Part shown: positions 19,841 through 31,613 of the stretch, in pieces
Numbering within the stretch: the stretch's first letter is position 1
How the letters are laid out: the number at the start of each line of letters is the position of its first letter
DNA from: Frigoribacterium faeni
Lineage (GTDB): Bacteria > Actinomycetota > Actinomycetes > Actinomycetales > Microbacteriaceae
Assembly (NCBI RefSeq): GCF_007988805.1
Contig: NZ_BJUV01000008.1
Span: 1-64,000 of the forward strand
DNA: 64,000 nt
Direction of reading: 5' to 3'
Program-made: the position numbers and the translations under genes
The notes under the pieces: generated by a model
Told to the model about the DNA's origin: nothing
The model's input: the letters and a program-made list of their open reading frames with translations, nothing else
The model's database searches: none

Positions 19841-19847
19841 AGCCATC

Positions 19848-20561
19848 ATGGAACTCACCCCCGCACTCCACCGCATCGGCAACGACGTGGTCGCTGCCTA
19901 CCTCGTCGTGACCCCCGAGGGCGTCACCGTCATCGACGCCGGCCTCCCCGGTCTCCACTCCGAGCTCGTCGCCGAACTCGCCTCCCTCGGACGCTCGCTC
20001 TCCGACGTCAAGGGGCTCGTGCTCACCCACGGGGACGGCGACCACATCGGCTTCGCCGAACGCCTGCGGCGCGACCACGGCGTCCCCGTGTACATCCACG
20101 CCGGCGACGTCTCGCGCGCGAAGGGCGGCCCGAAGCCGAAGAACGCGAAGCAGTCCATGAAGCTCGGCGCGATGCTCGGATTCCTCGCGTACTCGCTGCG
20201 CAAGGGCGGTGCGAAGACGACGTGGTTGACCGAGGTCATCGAGCTGCACGGCGGCGAGACCCTCGACCTGCCCGGGTCGCCGCAGATCATCGCGATGCCG
20301 GGGCACTCCGAGGGGAGCGTCGCGGTCTTCGTGCCGAGCGTCGACGCCGTCTTCGTCGGCGACGCGCTGACCACGCGCCACGTGCTGACGGGCCAGAAGG
20401 GCCCCGCACCGGCGCCCTTCACCGACGAGCCCGCCCAGGCGCTCGCGTCGCTTCGAGCGCTCCTCGCGACGGGCGCGACCTGGGTGCTGCCCGGGCACGG
20501 CGCCCCGTGGTCGGGCGGTGTCGCCGCCGCCGTCGCGGCCGTGGAGGCCGCCGCCCGCTGA
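19848..20561 (+). CDS. MBL-fold metallo-hydrolase
   Basis: 237 residues. The metal motif H61-G-D63-G-D65-H66 (THGDGDHIG) is a variant of HxHxDH in which the second histidine is Asp. GHSEGS, VFVGDAL and VLPGHGAP supply the other ligands. Substrate unknown; the closest general kind is a glyoxalase II/lactonase-like hydrolase. No signal peptide. Likely repressed by the divergent TetR protein through the shared operator. Confidence 0.87.
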   Translation: MELTPALHRIGNDVVAAYLVVTPEGVTVIDAGLPGLHSELVAELASLGRSLSDVKGLVLTHGDGDHIGFAERLRRDHGVPVYIHAGDVSRAKGGPKPKNAKQSMKLGAMLGFLAYSLRKGGAKTTWLTEVIELHGGETLDLPGSPQIIAMPGHSEGSVAVFVPSVDAVFVGDALTTRHVLTGQKGPAPAPFTDEPAQALASLRALLATGATWVLPGHGAPWSGGVAAAVAAVEAAAR

Positions 20562-20586
20562 CGACCGACCGGCCCGACCGCTCCCG

Positions 20587-22895
<2,309 letters not shown>

Positions 22896-22899
<4 letters not shown>

Positions 22900-23882
22900 G
22901 GTCGCAGTCCGATCGTCAGGGGTACGGGGGAGGAGGCGCGGGTCGCGCCCGCAGGCGAGGAGAGGGCGGGAGCGGACTCCGAGGAGGCGCGGGTCGCGTC
23001 GCCGGGATCGCCCGCGCCGGCCGCGGGTTGCGTCCCGTCGGGCTCGCCCAGCCGGTCGGGACGCGAGTAGACGACCATCGAGCTGCCGCGGAGGAAGCCC
23101 ACGATGGTGACGCCCAGCTCGTTCGCGAGGTCGACGGCGAGCGACGACGGCGCCGACACGGCGGCCATCATCGGGATGCCCGCCATCGACGCCTTCTGCG
23201 TGAGCTCGAACGAGGCGCGACCGGAGACCATCAGGACCGTCCCCGCCAGGGGGAGCCGTCCCTCCTTCACGGCCCAGCCGACGACCTTGTCGACGGCGTT
23301 GTGCCGGCCGACGTCCTCGCGCAGCACCAGCAGCTCGCCGGTGGTGCCGTCGAAGAGGGCGGCGGCGTGCAGCCCGCCGGTCTTCTCGAAGACGTCCTGG
23401 CCGGCGCGCAGCAGGTCGGGGAACGTCGCGAGCAGAGCGGGCTCGATGACGAGGGGGTCGTGCAGCACCGCGTGCTGCGACTTCGTGCGCACCGCGTCGA
23501 TCGACGCCTTGCCGCACAGCCCGCACGAGCTGGTCGTGTAGAACGCCCGCTCGAGACTCGGGTCGGGCGCGGGCACGCCGGGTGCGAGGGTGACGTCGAG
23601 CACGTTGTAGGTGTTGAGGCCCTCGGCGGTGGCGCCGGCGCAGTAGCGGGCGGCGGAGAACTCGTCGCCGGTCGAGATGACCCCCTCGGACACCAGGAAC
23701 CCGGCCGCCAGATCGAAGTCGTGGCCCGGCGTGCGCATCGTGATCGCCAGCGACCGCCCGCCGACGCGGATCTCGAGGGGCTCCTCGACGGCGAGGGTGT
23801 CCATCGTCTTGCGGACGCCCGCCGTGCCGTCGTCGCCCACGGTCAGCCGGGTGACGGGCTTCCGTGACGTGATTCGTGCCAT
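22896..23882 (-). CDS. fdhD: FdhD sulfurtransferase for formate dehydrogenase
   Basis: 328 residues. FdhD passes sulfur from a cysteine desulfurase to the Mo cofactor of formate dehydrogenases. The key loop TTSSC120-G-L-C123-G is intact, as are [15 protein letters not shown] and [13 protein letters not shown]. The last 60 residues are an Ala/Ser/Pro-rich tail absent from typical FdhD, coding ATRASS twice from two identical 18-base DNA repeats. Downstream of moeA by 103 bases, overlapping fdhF. Confidence 0.93.
22930..22998. repeat. Direct repeat inside the fdhD tail
   Basis: GAGGAGGCGCGGGTCGCG occurs at 22930-22947 and again at 22981-22998, identical and in frame; on the coding strand each encodes ATRASS. 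Both copies belong to the dispersed GAGGAGGCGCGG family. Confidence 0.85.
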
Positions 23883-23985
23883 GGGACAGGTCTACCCCTC
23901 ATCGCCGCGAGGGGAAAGGGAGCCTGCCCTCAGCTGTGCGGAACTCGACGGCGACGTCCGCGGTGAGGGACTCGTCCGCTCCGAT

Positions 23986-25161
23986 TCACCAGGGCAGGGT
24001 CACGCTCGGCACGGCCTCGCCCGCCCGCGCCCCGCCCTCGGGGACGACCAGCAGCCCGTCGGCGTCCGCCAGACCCCGCAGCATCGCCGACGACTGGCGC
24101 GCCGTCGGCACGGCGCCCCCGGCCGTGGCGCGGTACGCCTGCACGAGCACGCCCGAACGCGGGTGCGGCACGTCGACGGCGAGCGTCACGAGCCCGGGAG
24201 GCGCGGCGCGGCGCCCCAGCAGCCCCTCGATCAGGGGCACGCCCACCATCACGAGGCAGACGAGCGCGGCCATGGGGTTGCCCGGCAGGCAGAGGTAGAG
24301 GGTGTCCCCGCGACGGGCCAGCAGCAGCGGCTGCCCCGGGCGCATGGCGACGCCCTCGACTACCAGGTCCGCACCCAGGCCGGCCAGCGCCTCCCTGATG
24401 TGATCGGTGCTGCTGTGCGCGGTGCCGCCCGTCGTGACGACGAGCGAGACGTCGGGGCGGTCGAGGGCCGCCCTCGTGGCGTCGAGGTCGTCGGGCACCC
24501 GCGCGCTCGAGACGGGGTCCGCACCGAGGGATGCCAGGAGGCGCGGCACCTGCACCGAGAACACGTCGCGGACCGTCCCGACCGACGGCACCCCCTCGCC
24601 GACGACCTCGTCGCCGAGCACGGCCAGGGCGACCCGGGGGAGCGGGGCCACGGGCACGGAGTCCCGTCCGCAGACGGCGGCGACGGCGACCCGGGGCGGG
24701 GTCAGCAGGGTGCCGGCGTCGAAGAGCGGGTCGCCCGGCTCGGCCTCCTCGCCGGCGCGCCGGATGTGTCGGGGCGGGAGGGGAGGCTCGGCGGCGGCGG
24801 TCAGCAGGCCGTCGACGACGAGGCCCGACTCCGACCGGAGCACCCGGTCGGTCCCATCGGGGACGGCGGCTCCGGTGGTGATCGGCCGAGCCGTGCCCTC
24901 GGCGAGAGGGGTCTCGCCCGCGCTCACCGGCCCCGCGACGATCGCGGCGCCGAGGGTCCACGGGCCCTCGCCCCGGACGGCCCAGCCGTCCATGGCCGAC
25001 GCGTCGAACCCGGGCACGCGGGCGAGCGAACGGAGCTCGACGGCGAGCGTCCGTCCGACCGCGTCGACGAGCGCCACGGACTCGTCCGGGCCCCGGAGAG
25101 AGCGTCCGGCCTCGCGAGCCGCCGCCCGAGCCGCCTGCCACTCGGCCCGGACCACGGTCAC
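23986..25161 (-). CDS. moeA: Molybdopterin molybdenumtransferase
   Basis: 391 residues. Inserts molybdate into adenylylated molybdopterin. MoeA signatures: FDASAMDGWAVR near the start, PITTGAAVPDGTDRV, VTTGGTAHSSTDHIREAL and YLCLPGNPMAAL. The canonical TGGxSxGxxD site reads TGGTAHSSTDH, somewhat divergent. GTG 25161 overlaps the DUF6457 stop as GTGA. Operon mobA-DUF6457-moeA-fdhD-fdhF. Confidence 0.93.
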   Translation of the reverse strand: MTVVRAEWQAARAAAREAGRSLRGPDESVALVDAVGRTLAVELRSLARVPGFDASAMDGWAVRGEGPWTLGAAIVAGPVSAGETPLAEGTARPITTGAAVPDGTDRVLRSESGLVVDGLLTAAAEPPLPPRHIRRAGEEAEPGDPLFDAGTLLTPPRVAVAAVCGRDSVPVAPLPRVALAVLGDEVVGEGVPSVGTVRDVFSVQVPRLLASLGADPVSSARVPDDLDATRAALDRPDVSLVVTTGGTAHSSTDHIREALAGLGADLVVEGVAMRPGQPLLLARRGDTLYLCLPGNPMAALVCLVMVGVPLIEGLLGRRAAPPGLVTLAVDVPHPRSGVLVQAYRATAGGAVPTARQSSAMLRGLADADGLLVVPEGGARAGEAVPSVTLPW

Positions 25162-25415
25162 GCGGGGTCGGCCGTGGCCAGCGCGGTGGCCGTCTCGACG
25201 GCGCGGGCGACGTCGGCGTCGGAGCCGCCGGCCAGACCCGCGGCGTAGCCGACCAGGAACGTCGTCAGCGGGGCCGCGGGCCGCGCCACGTTGTGCGCGG
25301 CGTCGCGGGCGAGATCGAGGACGACCCCGATGTCGACGGTGACGCCGTCGGGCAGGCCGAGGGCGTCGGTCAGGCGGGCGGCCCAGGCGTCGAGTTCGGC
25401 GGGAGTCTCGGTCAT
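25158..25415 (-). CDS. DUF6457 domain protein
   Basis: 85 residues, helical: WAARLTDALGLPDGVTVDIGVVLDLARDAAHNVARPAAPLTTFLVGYAAGLAG. This matches the small DUF6457 domain, which in actinobacteria is often next to or fused to MobA-like nucleotidyltransferases. Function unknown; its place between mobA and moeA suggests a helper in Mo-cofactor assembly. The mobA stop lies eight bases upstream; its own stop overlaps moeA. Confidence 0.8.
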   Translation of the reverse strand: MTETPAELDAWAARLTDALGLPDGVTVDIGVVLDLARDAAHNVARPAAPLTTFLVGYAAGLAGGSDADVARAVETATALATADPA

Positions 25416-25423
25416 GGCCTCAC

Positions 25424-26056
25424 CTAACCAGTCGCACGGGTCGGCCGTCGCTCGACACCCAGGCGCGCGGCGTCCTCCGGTGTGTCGACGTCCGCGCAGA
25501 GCTCGCTCGCGACCGAGGCCTCGACGACGCCCAGACCGGCGAGAAGGCGGCGCAGCGAGAGGCCCTCGAGGGGCCCGTCGGCCCGGAGCGAGGTAAGACG
25601 AGTGTGCACCGCCGCCGTGCGGTACAGGGCGAGGAGGGGTTGACGCCGCCCGTCGTCGTCGACCGCGACCAGGCCGTCGGCCGAGAGGTCCGGGTCGTGA
25701 CCGGGCCGCGCGCCGAGCCGCGCGTCGAGCAGGGCGCGGACGGCCTCGGGCGCCCGCGGCAGGTCGCACGCGAGCACGAGGGTCCACGGCGCCGGGTGCT
25801 CGACGACGCCGAGGCCGGCCGCCAGCGCCGCGACCGGCCCGGACCACGGCGGGTCCTCCCGCGCGACGACGGCGCCCGCCGGGACCACGACCCCGTCGCG
25901 GGGCCCGACGACGACGAGCGTGCGCGCACCGCGGGCCGCGTCGATCGCCTGGTCGAGCAGCGTCGCGCCCGCATGGGTGAACGCCGTCTTGTCGTCTCCG
26001 CCGAGTCGGGAGGCGCGTCCCCCGGCGAGCAGGACGGCGTCGAAGGCCAAGGTCAT
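25424..26056 (-). CDS. mobA: Molybdenum cofactor guanylyltransferase
   Basis: 210 residues. Transfers GMP to molybdopterin to form MGD. N-terminal nucleotide-binding motif LLAGGRASRLGGDDKTAF, VLACDLPRAPEAV for metal, and LALYRTAAV. ATG 26056 has CAGGAT six bases upstream on the minus strand, so it is probably leaderless; a longer start is not needed. First gene of the molybdenum operon. Confidence 0.92.
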   Translation of the reverse strand: MTLAFDAVLLAGGRASRLGGDDKTAFTHAGATLLDQAIDAARGARTLVVVGPRDGVVVPAGAVVAREDPPWSGPVAALAAGLGVVEHPAPWTLVLACDLPRAPEAVRALLDARLGARPGHDPDLSADGLVAVDDDGRRQPLLALYRTAAVHTRLTSLRADGPLEGLSLRRLLAGLGVVEASVASELCADVDTPEDAARLGVERRPTRATG

Positions 26057-26062
26057 GCGACC

Positions 26063-26068
26063 ATCCTG
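26063..26068 (-). promoter_or_regulatory. -10 box for the molybdenum operon
   Basis: CAGGAT (TANNNT-like with C at the first place) six bases before ATG of mobA on the minus strand. Confidence 0.4.
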
Positions 26069-26157
26069 CGCCACCTCGACCCGGCCCGTCGGCGGAGCGG
26101 CCGGACAGCTGCGGGCGGACCGGGCCACCCGCGGAACGGCTCGGGAGCCGGGGGACG

Positions 26158-26198
26158 CAGGAGGCGCGGTGCCGGGTCGACCGGCACCGCGCCTCCTG
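26158..26198. terminator. Strong terminator with GAGGCGCGG stem
   Basis: An 18-base perfect stem starting CAGGAGGCGCGGTGCCGG at 26158 pairs with 26181-26198 around a 5-base loop. It follows msrBA (minus) and precedes the mobA promoter. It shares its first 14 bases with the stem at 2232-2245, apart from the first base. Confidence 0.88.
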
Positions 26199-26212
26199 AG
26201 ATCCCCGGGGCG

Positions 26213-27196
26213 TCAGCCCGCGGCGACCTGCTGGTCGCGCTTCGGCAGCACCCAACCCGGGCGCACGAAGTGGCAGGTGTAGCCGAACGGGTCCTTCTCG
26301 AGGTAGTCCTGGTGCTCCTCCTCGGCCTCCCAGAAGTCGCCCGCGGGGGTGACCTCGGTGACGACCTTCCCGGGCCACAGGCCGGACGCGTCGACGTCGG
26401 CGATGGTGTCGAGGGCGGTGGCGCGCTGCTCGTCGTTCGTGTAGAAGATCGCCGAGCGGTAGCTGTCGCCGACGTCGTTGCCCTGACGGTCCTTCGTCGA
26501 CGGGTCATGGATCTGGAAGAAGAACTCGAGGATCTCGCGGTACGAGGTCAGGCCCGGGTCGAAGACGATCTCGACGGCCTCGGCGTGGCCGCGGTGGTTG
26601 CGGTAGGTCGCGTTCGGAACGCTGCCGCCCGAGTAGCCGACGCGGGTCGACACGATGCCGGGTCGACGGCGCAGGAGCTGCTGGGCGCCCCAGAAGCAGC
26701 CGCCGGCGAGGATCGCCGTCTCGGTCGTGCCGCTGGGGGCGGGAGTGGATTCGGGGGAGAAGAGCGTCATGTAGGCACCGTATCCTTCGGTTTCGAGTGA
26801 GCTGTGAGGGACGAAGCGGAGAGCCGCCGAGTTGATGCAGTACCGGAGGCCGCCGGTCGCGGTCGGGCCGTCGCCGAACACGTGCCCGAGGTGGCTGTCG
26901 CCGGCGGCGGAGCGGACCTCGGTGCGCCGCAGGAAGAACATCCCCTCGCGCCTCTCGACGACGTTCTCGGCGTCGATCGGACGGGTGAAGCTCGGCCAGC
27001 CGGTGCGGCTGTCGAACTTGTCGACCGAGGCGAACAGCGGTTCGCCCGAGACGACGTCGACGTAGATGCCCGCGTCCTTCGAGTCCCAGAACTCGTTGCG
27101 GAACGCGGGCTCGGTGCCGCCGCCCTGGGTGACGCGTCGCTGCGTCGGCGACAGTCGGGCGAGGGCGTCGGGGTCTTTCCGGTACTGGTTCGACAT
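26213..27196 (-). CDS. msrBA: Bifunctional methionine sulfoxide reductase MsrB-MsrA
   Basis: 327 residues, two fused enzymes in B-then-A order. MsrB domain (1-130): [15 protein letters not shown] and the catalytic RYC120INS; it reduces methionine R-sulfoxide. No other cysteine occurs in this domain, so the zinc-binding CxxC pairs are missing. MsrA domain (155-320): GGC167FWG catalytic motif, [11 protein letters not shown] and GYTCHF with a possible resolving Cys; it reduces the S form. ATG 27196 has GAAGAGGAGG upstream. Cytoplasmic protein repair after oxidation. Confidence 0.93.
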   Translation of the reverse strand: MSNQYRKDPDALARLSPTQRRVTQGGGTEPAFRNEFWDSKDAGIYVDVVSGEPLFASVDKFDSRTGWPSFTRPIDAENVVERREGMFFLRRTEVRSAAGDSHLGHVFGDGPTATGGLRYCINSAALRFVPHSSLETEGYGAYMTLFSPESTPAPSGTTETAILAGGCFWGAQQLLRRRPGIVSTRVGYSGGSVPNATYRNHRGHAEAVEIVFDPGLTSYREILEFFFQIHDPSTKDRQGNDVGDSYRSAIFYTNDEQRATALDTIADVDASGLWPGKVVTEVTPAGDFWEAEEEHQDYLEKDPFGYTCHFVRPGWVLPKRDQQVAAG

Positions 27197-27307
27197 GATG
27201 CCTCCTCTTCGGAGCCGTCCCTCCACCGGTGCGGTGCGAGCGGCTCCGACGGGGTCAACCGTCGACGGCGGCCGGGTGTTCCTGCGCCGGCTGCGAGACT
27301 GGTGGGC

Positions 27308-28933
27308 ATGAGCTTGATTCGTCTGAACGACGTCACCGTCCGCTTCGAGAACCGCCCGGTGCTGCGCGAGGCCTTCTTCCGCCTCGAGACGGGCGACCGC
27401 GTGGGGCTGATCGGCCGCAACGGGTCGGGCAAGTCGACGCTGCTCAAGCTGGTGCTCGACCAGGTGCAGCCCGACGAGGGCACGGTGACCGTCGAGGACG
27501 GCACGAAGCTCGGCTACTTCTCGCAGTTCAGCGAGCTCGACGGCACGGCCACCGTCACCGAGGTGCTCGAGGGTCTGTTCGCCGACATCCGCGCGATGGA
27601 GGCCGAGCTGGCCGACATCGACGCGGCCATCGCCGTCGCCGCGACGGACCCCGACCAGGGCGACGAGCTCACCCGGCTGATCGAGCGGCAGTCCGAGCTC
27701 TTCGGCGAGATGGACCGCCTCGACGGCTGGGAGTACCCGCGGCGCATCGACACGGCCCTGACCGTCCTCGGCTTCGACCCGGCTCACCGCACGACCCCGA
27801 TCGACTCGTTGAGCGGCGGCTGGCGCAACCGGGCCGCGCTGGCGAAGATCCTGCTCGAGGAGCCCGACGTGCTGCTGCTCGACGAGCCCACCAACTTCCT
27901 CGACGTGGCGGGCGTCGAATGGCTCGAGCAGTGGTTCCGCGACTTCCGCGGCGCCGCGATCGTGGTGTCGCACGATCGGCAGTTCCTCGACCAGGTGGTC
28001 ACCCGCATCGTCGAGGTCGAGAACTTCCACCTGCACGAGTACCCGGGCGACTTCGCCGAGTACGTGGTGCAGAAGCAGTTCCGCCTGAAGACCCTCGAGC
28101 AGCAGTTCGCCCACGAGTCCGAGCTCCTGGCGTTCGAGTCCGAGGGCATCAGCGACCGGCGCGAGGCGGCGAAGGCGGCGAAGAACGCGAAGGCCGGAGG
28201 CGCGGGCGGCCTCACGAAGGACCTCGCGAAGATCAAGAAGCAGCGCACTCCGCGCCCGGTCGACCAGATCATCACCGAGATCTACGGCGGACTGCACGTG
28301 AAGGACGTGCTGTGCCGCATCGACGGCCTGGGCAAGTCCTACGGCGACAAGCTCCTGTTCGACGACCTCGACCTCGAGATCCGCCGCGGGCACCGGCTCG
28401 TCGTCGTGGGGGCCAACGGCAGCGGCAAGAGCACCCTGCTGCGCGTGCTCACCGGCGAGGAGCGCGCCGACCACGGGCACGTCGACTGGGCCGGCGGCGC
28501 GAAGGTCGTCTCGTACAACCAGGTGCTCGCCGACCTCGACGACGCCGACACGGTCACGCACTCCGTGAACGCCATGCCCGACAGCCTCGCGCTGCGGGCC
28601 ACCCGCAAGTCGGTGGGCCGGTTCCTGGCGATGTTCCAGTTCTCGGACGCCGACCTGCAGCAGCGGATCGGCGCGCTGTCGGGCGGTCAGCGGGCGCGCG
28701 TCGCCATGGCGCAGTGCCTCCTGTCGGGGGCCTCGGTGCTGCTGCTCGACGAACCGACCAACCACCTCGACATGGCCAGCACGCAGGTGATGGAGCGCGC
28801 TCTCGTGCACTTCCCCGGGGCGGTCGTCGTCGTCAGCCACGACCGGTTCTTCAGCGACAAGGTCGCCAACCGCCGGCTCGTCTTCGGCGCCGACGGCGCC
28901 CGTCACGGCGAGCTGGCGCTCAGCGCGGTCTAG
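27308..28933 (+). CDS. ABC-F family ATPase
   Basis: 541 residues, two ATPase domains and no membrane part. Walker [10 protein letters not shown] (about 36-44) and GANGSGKST in the second half. Signatures LSGGWRNR and LSGGQRAR; Walker B LLLDEPTN twice. The linker around 255-320 is charged and Lys/Ala-rich. ABC-F proteins act on the ribosomal E site in translation or antibiotic protection; which subtype cannot be said. A GAGACT box seven bases before the ATG and no ribosome site suggest a leaderless mRNA. Its stop overlaps that of the convergent small gene by two bases. Confidence 0.92.
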   Translation: MSLIRLNDVTVRFENRPVLREAFFRLETGDRVGLIGRNGSGKSTLLKLVLDQVQPDEGTVTVEDGTKLGYFSQFSELDGTATVTEVLEGLFADIRAMEAELADIDAAIAVAATDPDQGDELTRLIERQSELFGEMDRLDGWEYPRRIDTALTVLGFDPAHRTTPIDSLSGGWRNRAALAKILLEEPDVLLLDEPTNFLDVAGVEWLEQWFRDFRGAAIVVSHDRQFLDQVVTRIVEVENFHLHEYPGDFAEYVVQKQFRLKTLEQQFAHESELLAFESEGISDRREAAKAAKNAKAGGAGGLTKDLAKIKKQRTPRPVDQIITEIYGGLHVKDVLCRIDGLGKSYGDKLLFDDLDLEIRRGHRLVVVGANGSGKSTLLRVLTGEERADHGHVDWAGGAKVVSYNQVLADLDDADTVTHSVNAMPDSLALRATRKSVGRFLAMFQFSDADLQQRIGALSGGQRARVAMAQCLLSGASVLLLDEPTNHLDMASTQVMERALVHFPGAVVVVSHDRFFSDKVANRRLVFGADGARHGELALSAV

Positions 28934-29160
28934 GCGAAGGTGTCCTCGATGAACCGGAACTCGACACGGCCGACGCCGTCGGCGCCGACGCTCGAGCCCT
29001 CCCGGCGGTAGTTCGCCATCACCTCGGTGTCGGTCTGCGGCAGCGAGAGGGTGTCGTGGTGCGCCCCGTCGACCACGTCGATCTCGTGCTCCTGCCCGTC
29101 GAACGGGCCGCCCTGCAGGACGGCGATGAATCGGTTCTCGTGGTGTGCTGCGGCGGTCAT
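28930..29160 (-). CDS. Small conserved-type hypothetical protein
   Basis: 76 residues. Begins [31 protein letters not shown] and ends [10 protein letters not shown]; acidic, no membrane helix or cysteine. The GGPFDG pattern recalls small actinobacterial proteins of unknown function. TACGAT lies six bases before the ATG on the minus strand, so probably leaderless, which supports it as a real gene. Confidence 0.7.
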   Translation of the reverse strand: MTAAAHHENRFIAVLQGGPFDGQEHEIDVVDGAHHDTLSLPQTDTEVMANYRREGSSVGADGVGRVEFRFIEDTFA

Positions 29161-29166
29161 GCCCCG

Positions 29167-29172
29167 ATCGTA
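29167..29172 (-). promoter_or_regulatory. -10 box for the 29160 gene
   Basis: TACGAT on the minus strand, six bases before the ATG. Confidence 0.5.
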
Positions 29173-29234
29173 CGGACACCGCCCGGACGCCGTCCGGGCG
29201 CCCCGGATTCGCGGTGGCGGAGGGTCGAGCGGCC

Positions 29235-29588
29235 TCAGAGGACGATGAGGGCCAGCAGCTCGGCGATGGTGACGATCGGGATCAGCGCCAGCAGCACCGC
29301 CAGGGTCACCACGCGAGGGCGACGCGGGTGGACCGTGAACCGCACGACGACCATCGCGACGAACAGCGAGAGCACGGCTCCGGCGACGACGTCGGACGTG
29401 GCGTGGTCCTGGAAGAGCAGGACGGCGATGCTGATGCCCGCGAGCACCAGCCCGATGACGATCCACTCGGTGCCGGTCGAGGTCCGGAGGGCGGGCTGGT
29501 CGCGCATCCGGGTGGGGTCGAGGGGGTCCTCGTTCGGCACGGTCGCTCCTCTCTCGGCGTCGGGCGGGGTCCCGTCCGGGGACTCCAT
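29235..29588 (-). CDS. Small membrane protein, unknown function
   Basis: 117 residues. A hydrophilic start of about 45 residues precedes three membrane helices at about 48-66, 70-90 and 96-117 ([53 protein letters not shown]). GAGGTG ten bases upstream supports ATG 29588. Not recognised as a named family. Divergent from the SDR gene. Confidence 0.62.
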   Translation of the reverse strand: MESPDGTPPDAERGATVPNEDPLDPTRMRDQPALRTSTGTEWIVIGLVLAGISIAVLLFQDHATSDVVAGAVLSLFVAMVVVRFTVHPRRPRVVTLAVLLALIPIVTIAELLALIVL

Positions 29589-29689
29589 CGTGACACCTCG
29601 TCGGCCCTCCCCGCAGCAGGCCGGCCCAGGGCGACGGGGACCGTCGACCACGGGACGAGGTCGACGTCCATCGCCCGTGCCCTCCGGCG

Positions 29690-29695
29690 TAGGCT
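29690..29695 (+). promoter_or_regulatory. -10 box for the SDR gene
   Basis: TAGGCT ends six bases before ATG 29702; no ribosome site. Confidence 0.55.
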
Positions 29696-29701
29696 CCGGC
29701 C

Positions 29702-30394
29702 ATGACCGTTCTGACCGACGCCGTCGTCCTCGTCCTCGGAGCGTCGGGGGGCCTGGGGTCCCGCATCGCCGCCATGCTCGACGACGAGGGCGCGATCGTC
29801 GTCCGGGCCGCACGACGGCCCGAGTCGCTCTCCGGCCCCGACGCGTACCTCGCCGACCTCCGCACCGAGCAGGGCGCCGCGTCGCTGGTCGCGGCGGCGC
29901 TGCAGGCGCACGGCCGCCTCGACGGTGTCGTCGTGGCCGCCGGAGTCGTGGCGTTCGGCCCCGCCGCCGAGGTGTCCGACGCCACGCTCGCCGAGCTCCT
30001 CGAAGTCAACCTGGTCGGGCCGATCCGCGTCCTCCGCGACGCGGCCGATGCGCTCGCCGCGTCCGCGGACGCCGGGCGCGAGCCCTTCGTCGTGACGATC
30101 AGCGGCGTCGTCAGCGAGTCCCCGACGGCGGGCATGGCCGCCTACTCGGCGTCGAAGGCCGGGCTCGCCGCCTTCGTGTCGGCCACGGCGCGCGAGTACC
30201 GGCGCCGAGGCATCCGGGTGCTCGACGCGCGTCCCGGTCACACCGACACGGGCCTGGCGACCCGTGCCGTTGCGGGCTCCGCCCCTGCGTTCGGCACGGC
30301 GCTCGACCCCGACGACGTCGCCGCCCGCATCGTCCGGGCCGTCGTCGACGGCGAGAAGGACCTCCCGAGCAGCGCCTTCACGCCCGAGAGCTGA
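29702..30394 (+). CDS. Short-chain dehydrogenase/reductase
   Basis: 230 residues, classical SDR. Cofactor motif GASGGLGSRIA near residue 13, NLVG in place of NNAG-type motif near 100, catalytic S (ISGV) and Y-x3-K in AYSASKAGL. The basic residues AARRPES after the second strand suggest NADP(H). Substrate unknown. The stop codon (30392-30394) lies inside the first 70-base hairpin repeat, so the element forms both the gene end and its terminator. Confidence 0.88.
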   Translation: MTVLTDAVVLVLGASGGLGSRIAAMLDDEGAIVVRAARRPESLSGPDAYLADLRTEQGAASLVAAALQAHGRLDGVVVAAGVVAFGPAAEVSDATLAELLEVNLVGPIRVLRDAADALAASADAGREPFVVTISGVVSESPTAGMAAYSASKAGLAAFVSATAREYRRRGIRVLDARPGHTDTGLATRAVAGSAPAFGTALDPDDVAARIVRAVVDGEKDLPSSAFTPES

Positions 30395-30459
30395 TCGACT
30401 GGTCCGACGATGCTCTTCGCGGCGCGACGAAGAGCATCTTCCGACCACTCGACCCCGTG
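30390..30459. repeat. 70-base hairpin repeat, copy A
   Basis: Identical at 67 of 70 positions to 31614-31683, same orientation. It forms a long stem with arms GATGCTCTTCG and CGAAGAGCATC around GGCGCG; the left arm has two changes that break pairs present in copy B. It contains the SDR stop codon and flanks the FG-GAP gene on its 3' side. Probable roles: terminator and repeat element. Confidence 0.85.
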
Positions 30460-30484
30460 ACGAGGGTGTCGCCCCTCACGACTC

Positions 30485-31465
30485 TCAGAAGGAGGACTCG
30501 CACGCCTGACCGTCGTTATCGCGATCGAGGCCATGGACGTCGCCGAGTCCTGCGCGGATCCATCTCTCGAACTCGGCCTGAGCGGCTGCCTGGCTTGAGA
30601 AGTCGCCGCAGTCGAGGTCGCTGCCGGGCCCGGAGGGGACGGGTGCCGGCTTCGGTGCGGTGGGCTGGGCGGCGACGGGCTTCGGAACGGCTCGACGCAC
30701 GCCGAGCGTGTCCTTGCGGTTGCCGTCCCAGTCGCCGGTCAGGGTCGTGTCGGTGGTCTTGCCGTAGACCAGGGTCGTCTCCGCCGCACCGCCCCGGGTG
30801 GCGTTCGAGATGAAGTACGTGTTGCCACGACGCACGGCGGGCGTGTCCTTTCGGTCGCCGTTCCAGTCGCCGAAGTAGACCTTGTCGCTCGTCTTGCCGA
30901 AGCTGAACGTGATGTCCGCCGCTCCTCCGCGGATGCTGTTCTTGAGGAAGTACTGGTTGCCCCGCCGGACCCCGAGGGTGTCCTTGCCGTCGCCGTTCCA
31001 GTCGCCGACGACCACGTCGTCACCCGCTTTGCCGAAGCTGACGGTGGCATCGGCGGAGCCCGCCGACAGGCTGTTCTTGATGAGGTAGACGTTGCCGCGT
31101 CGGACCGCCGGGGTGTCCTTGCCGTCGCCGTTCCAGTCGCCCATGACGACGGTGTCGTCCGCGCGCCCGTAGCTCACCGTCGTCGTCGCCTTGCCGCCCA
31201 CGCTGTTCGAGAAGTAATACGTGCCTCCCCGGCGCACGGCGAGGGTGTCCTTGCCGTCGCCGTTCCAGTCGCCCGTGTAGACGATGTCCGCGTCGCGGCC
31301 GTAGCGCACGTCGATGTTGGCGGCACCGCTCCACCGATCGTTCAGCAGGTAGCGGTTGCCGGAGCCGCCGGCGGCGGGACCGGCGGCGGAGGCCGGGAGG
31401 GCGACGGACGCGGTGAGTGCGATGGTCAGGCCGAGGACGGCCGCGGCGCCAAGACGGAAGGACAT
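30485..31465 (-). CDS. Secreted FG-GAP/VCBS-repeat protein with excalibur domain
   Basis: 326 residues. Signal peptide 1-28 (SFRLGAAAVLGLTIALTASVALPASAA). Then about five units of 44-45 residues, each starting GDWNGDGKDT or a close variant followed by VRRGNxYFxxN, as in FG-GAP/VCBS beta-propeller blades; the Asp/Asn loops likely bind calcium. After a Pro/Ala linker, the C-terminus has an excalibur calcium-binding domain: DLDCGDFSSQ...GLDRDNDGQACESSF. GGAGGAG before ATG 31465. Exported, perhaps wall-associated; role unknown. Lone gene bounded by two copies of a 70-base hairpin. Confidence 0.88.
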   Translation of the reverse strand: MSFRLGAAAVLGLTIALTASVALPASAAGPAAGGSGNRYLLNDRWSGAANIDVRYGRDADIVYTGDWNGDGKDTLAVRRGGTYYFSNSVGGKATTTVSYGRADDTVVMGDWNGDGKDTPAVRRGNVYLIKNSLSAGSADATVSFGKAGDDVVVGDWNGDGKDTLGVRRGNQYFLKNSIRGGAADITFSFGKTSDKVYFGDWNGDRKDTPAVRRGNTYFISNATRGGAAETTLVYGKTTDTTLTGDWDGNRKDTLGVRRAVPKPVAAQPTAPKPAPVPSGPGSDLDCGDFSSQAAAQAEFERWIRAGLGDVHGLDRDNDGQACESSF

Positions 31466-31613
31466 GGGTTCTCCTCCGCGACGGTGATCGGATGCCCCGT
31501 CGCGATGACCATCGGCTGTCATCCGTCGGGTGGCCGACGACTCCGAAGTCACCACAAGCTATGGTGAATTTCTCTCATTTCTCCATCCCCACTATGGGGG
31601 TCGTGTGCCGCTG
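31466..31613. other. Intergenic region with AT-rich island
   Basis: Upstream region of the secreted-protein gene. It holds an AT-rich island at 31550-31605, where its promoter probably lies, and a small inverted repeat CCCCA-CTA-TGGGG (31587-31599). No exact -35/-10 pair can be named. Confidence 0.4.

Noticed and set aside
22900-23526. N-terminal extension of the FdhF-like enzyme
   Set aside because: It is the fdhD coding region read in another frame; GTGA overlap at 22896-22899 gives a natural start.
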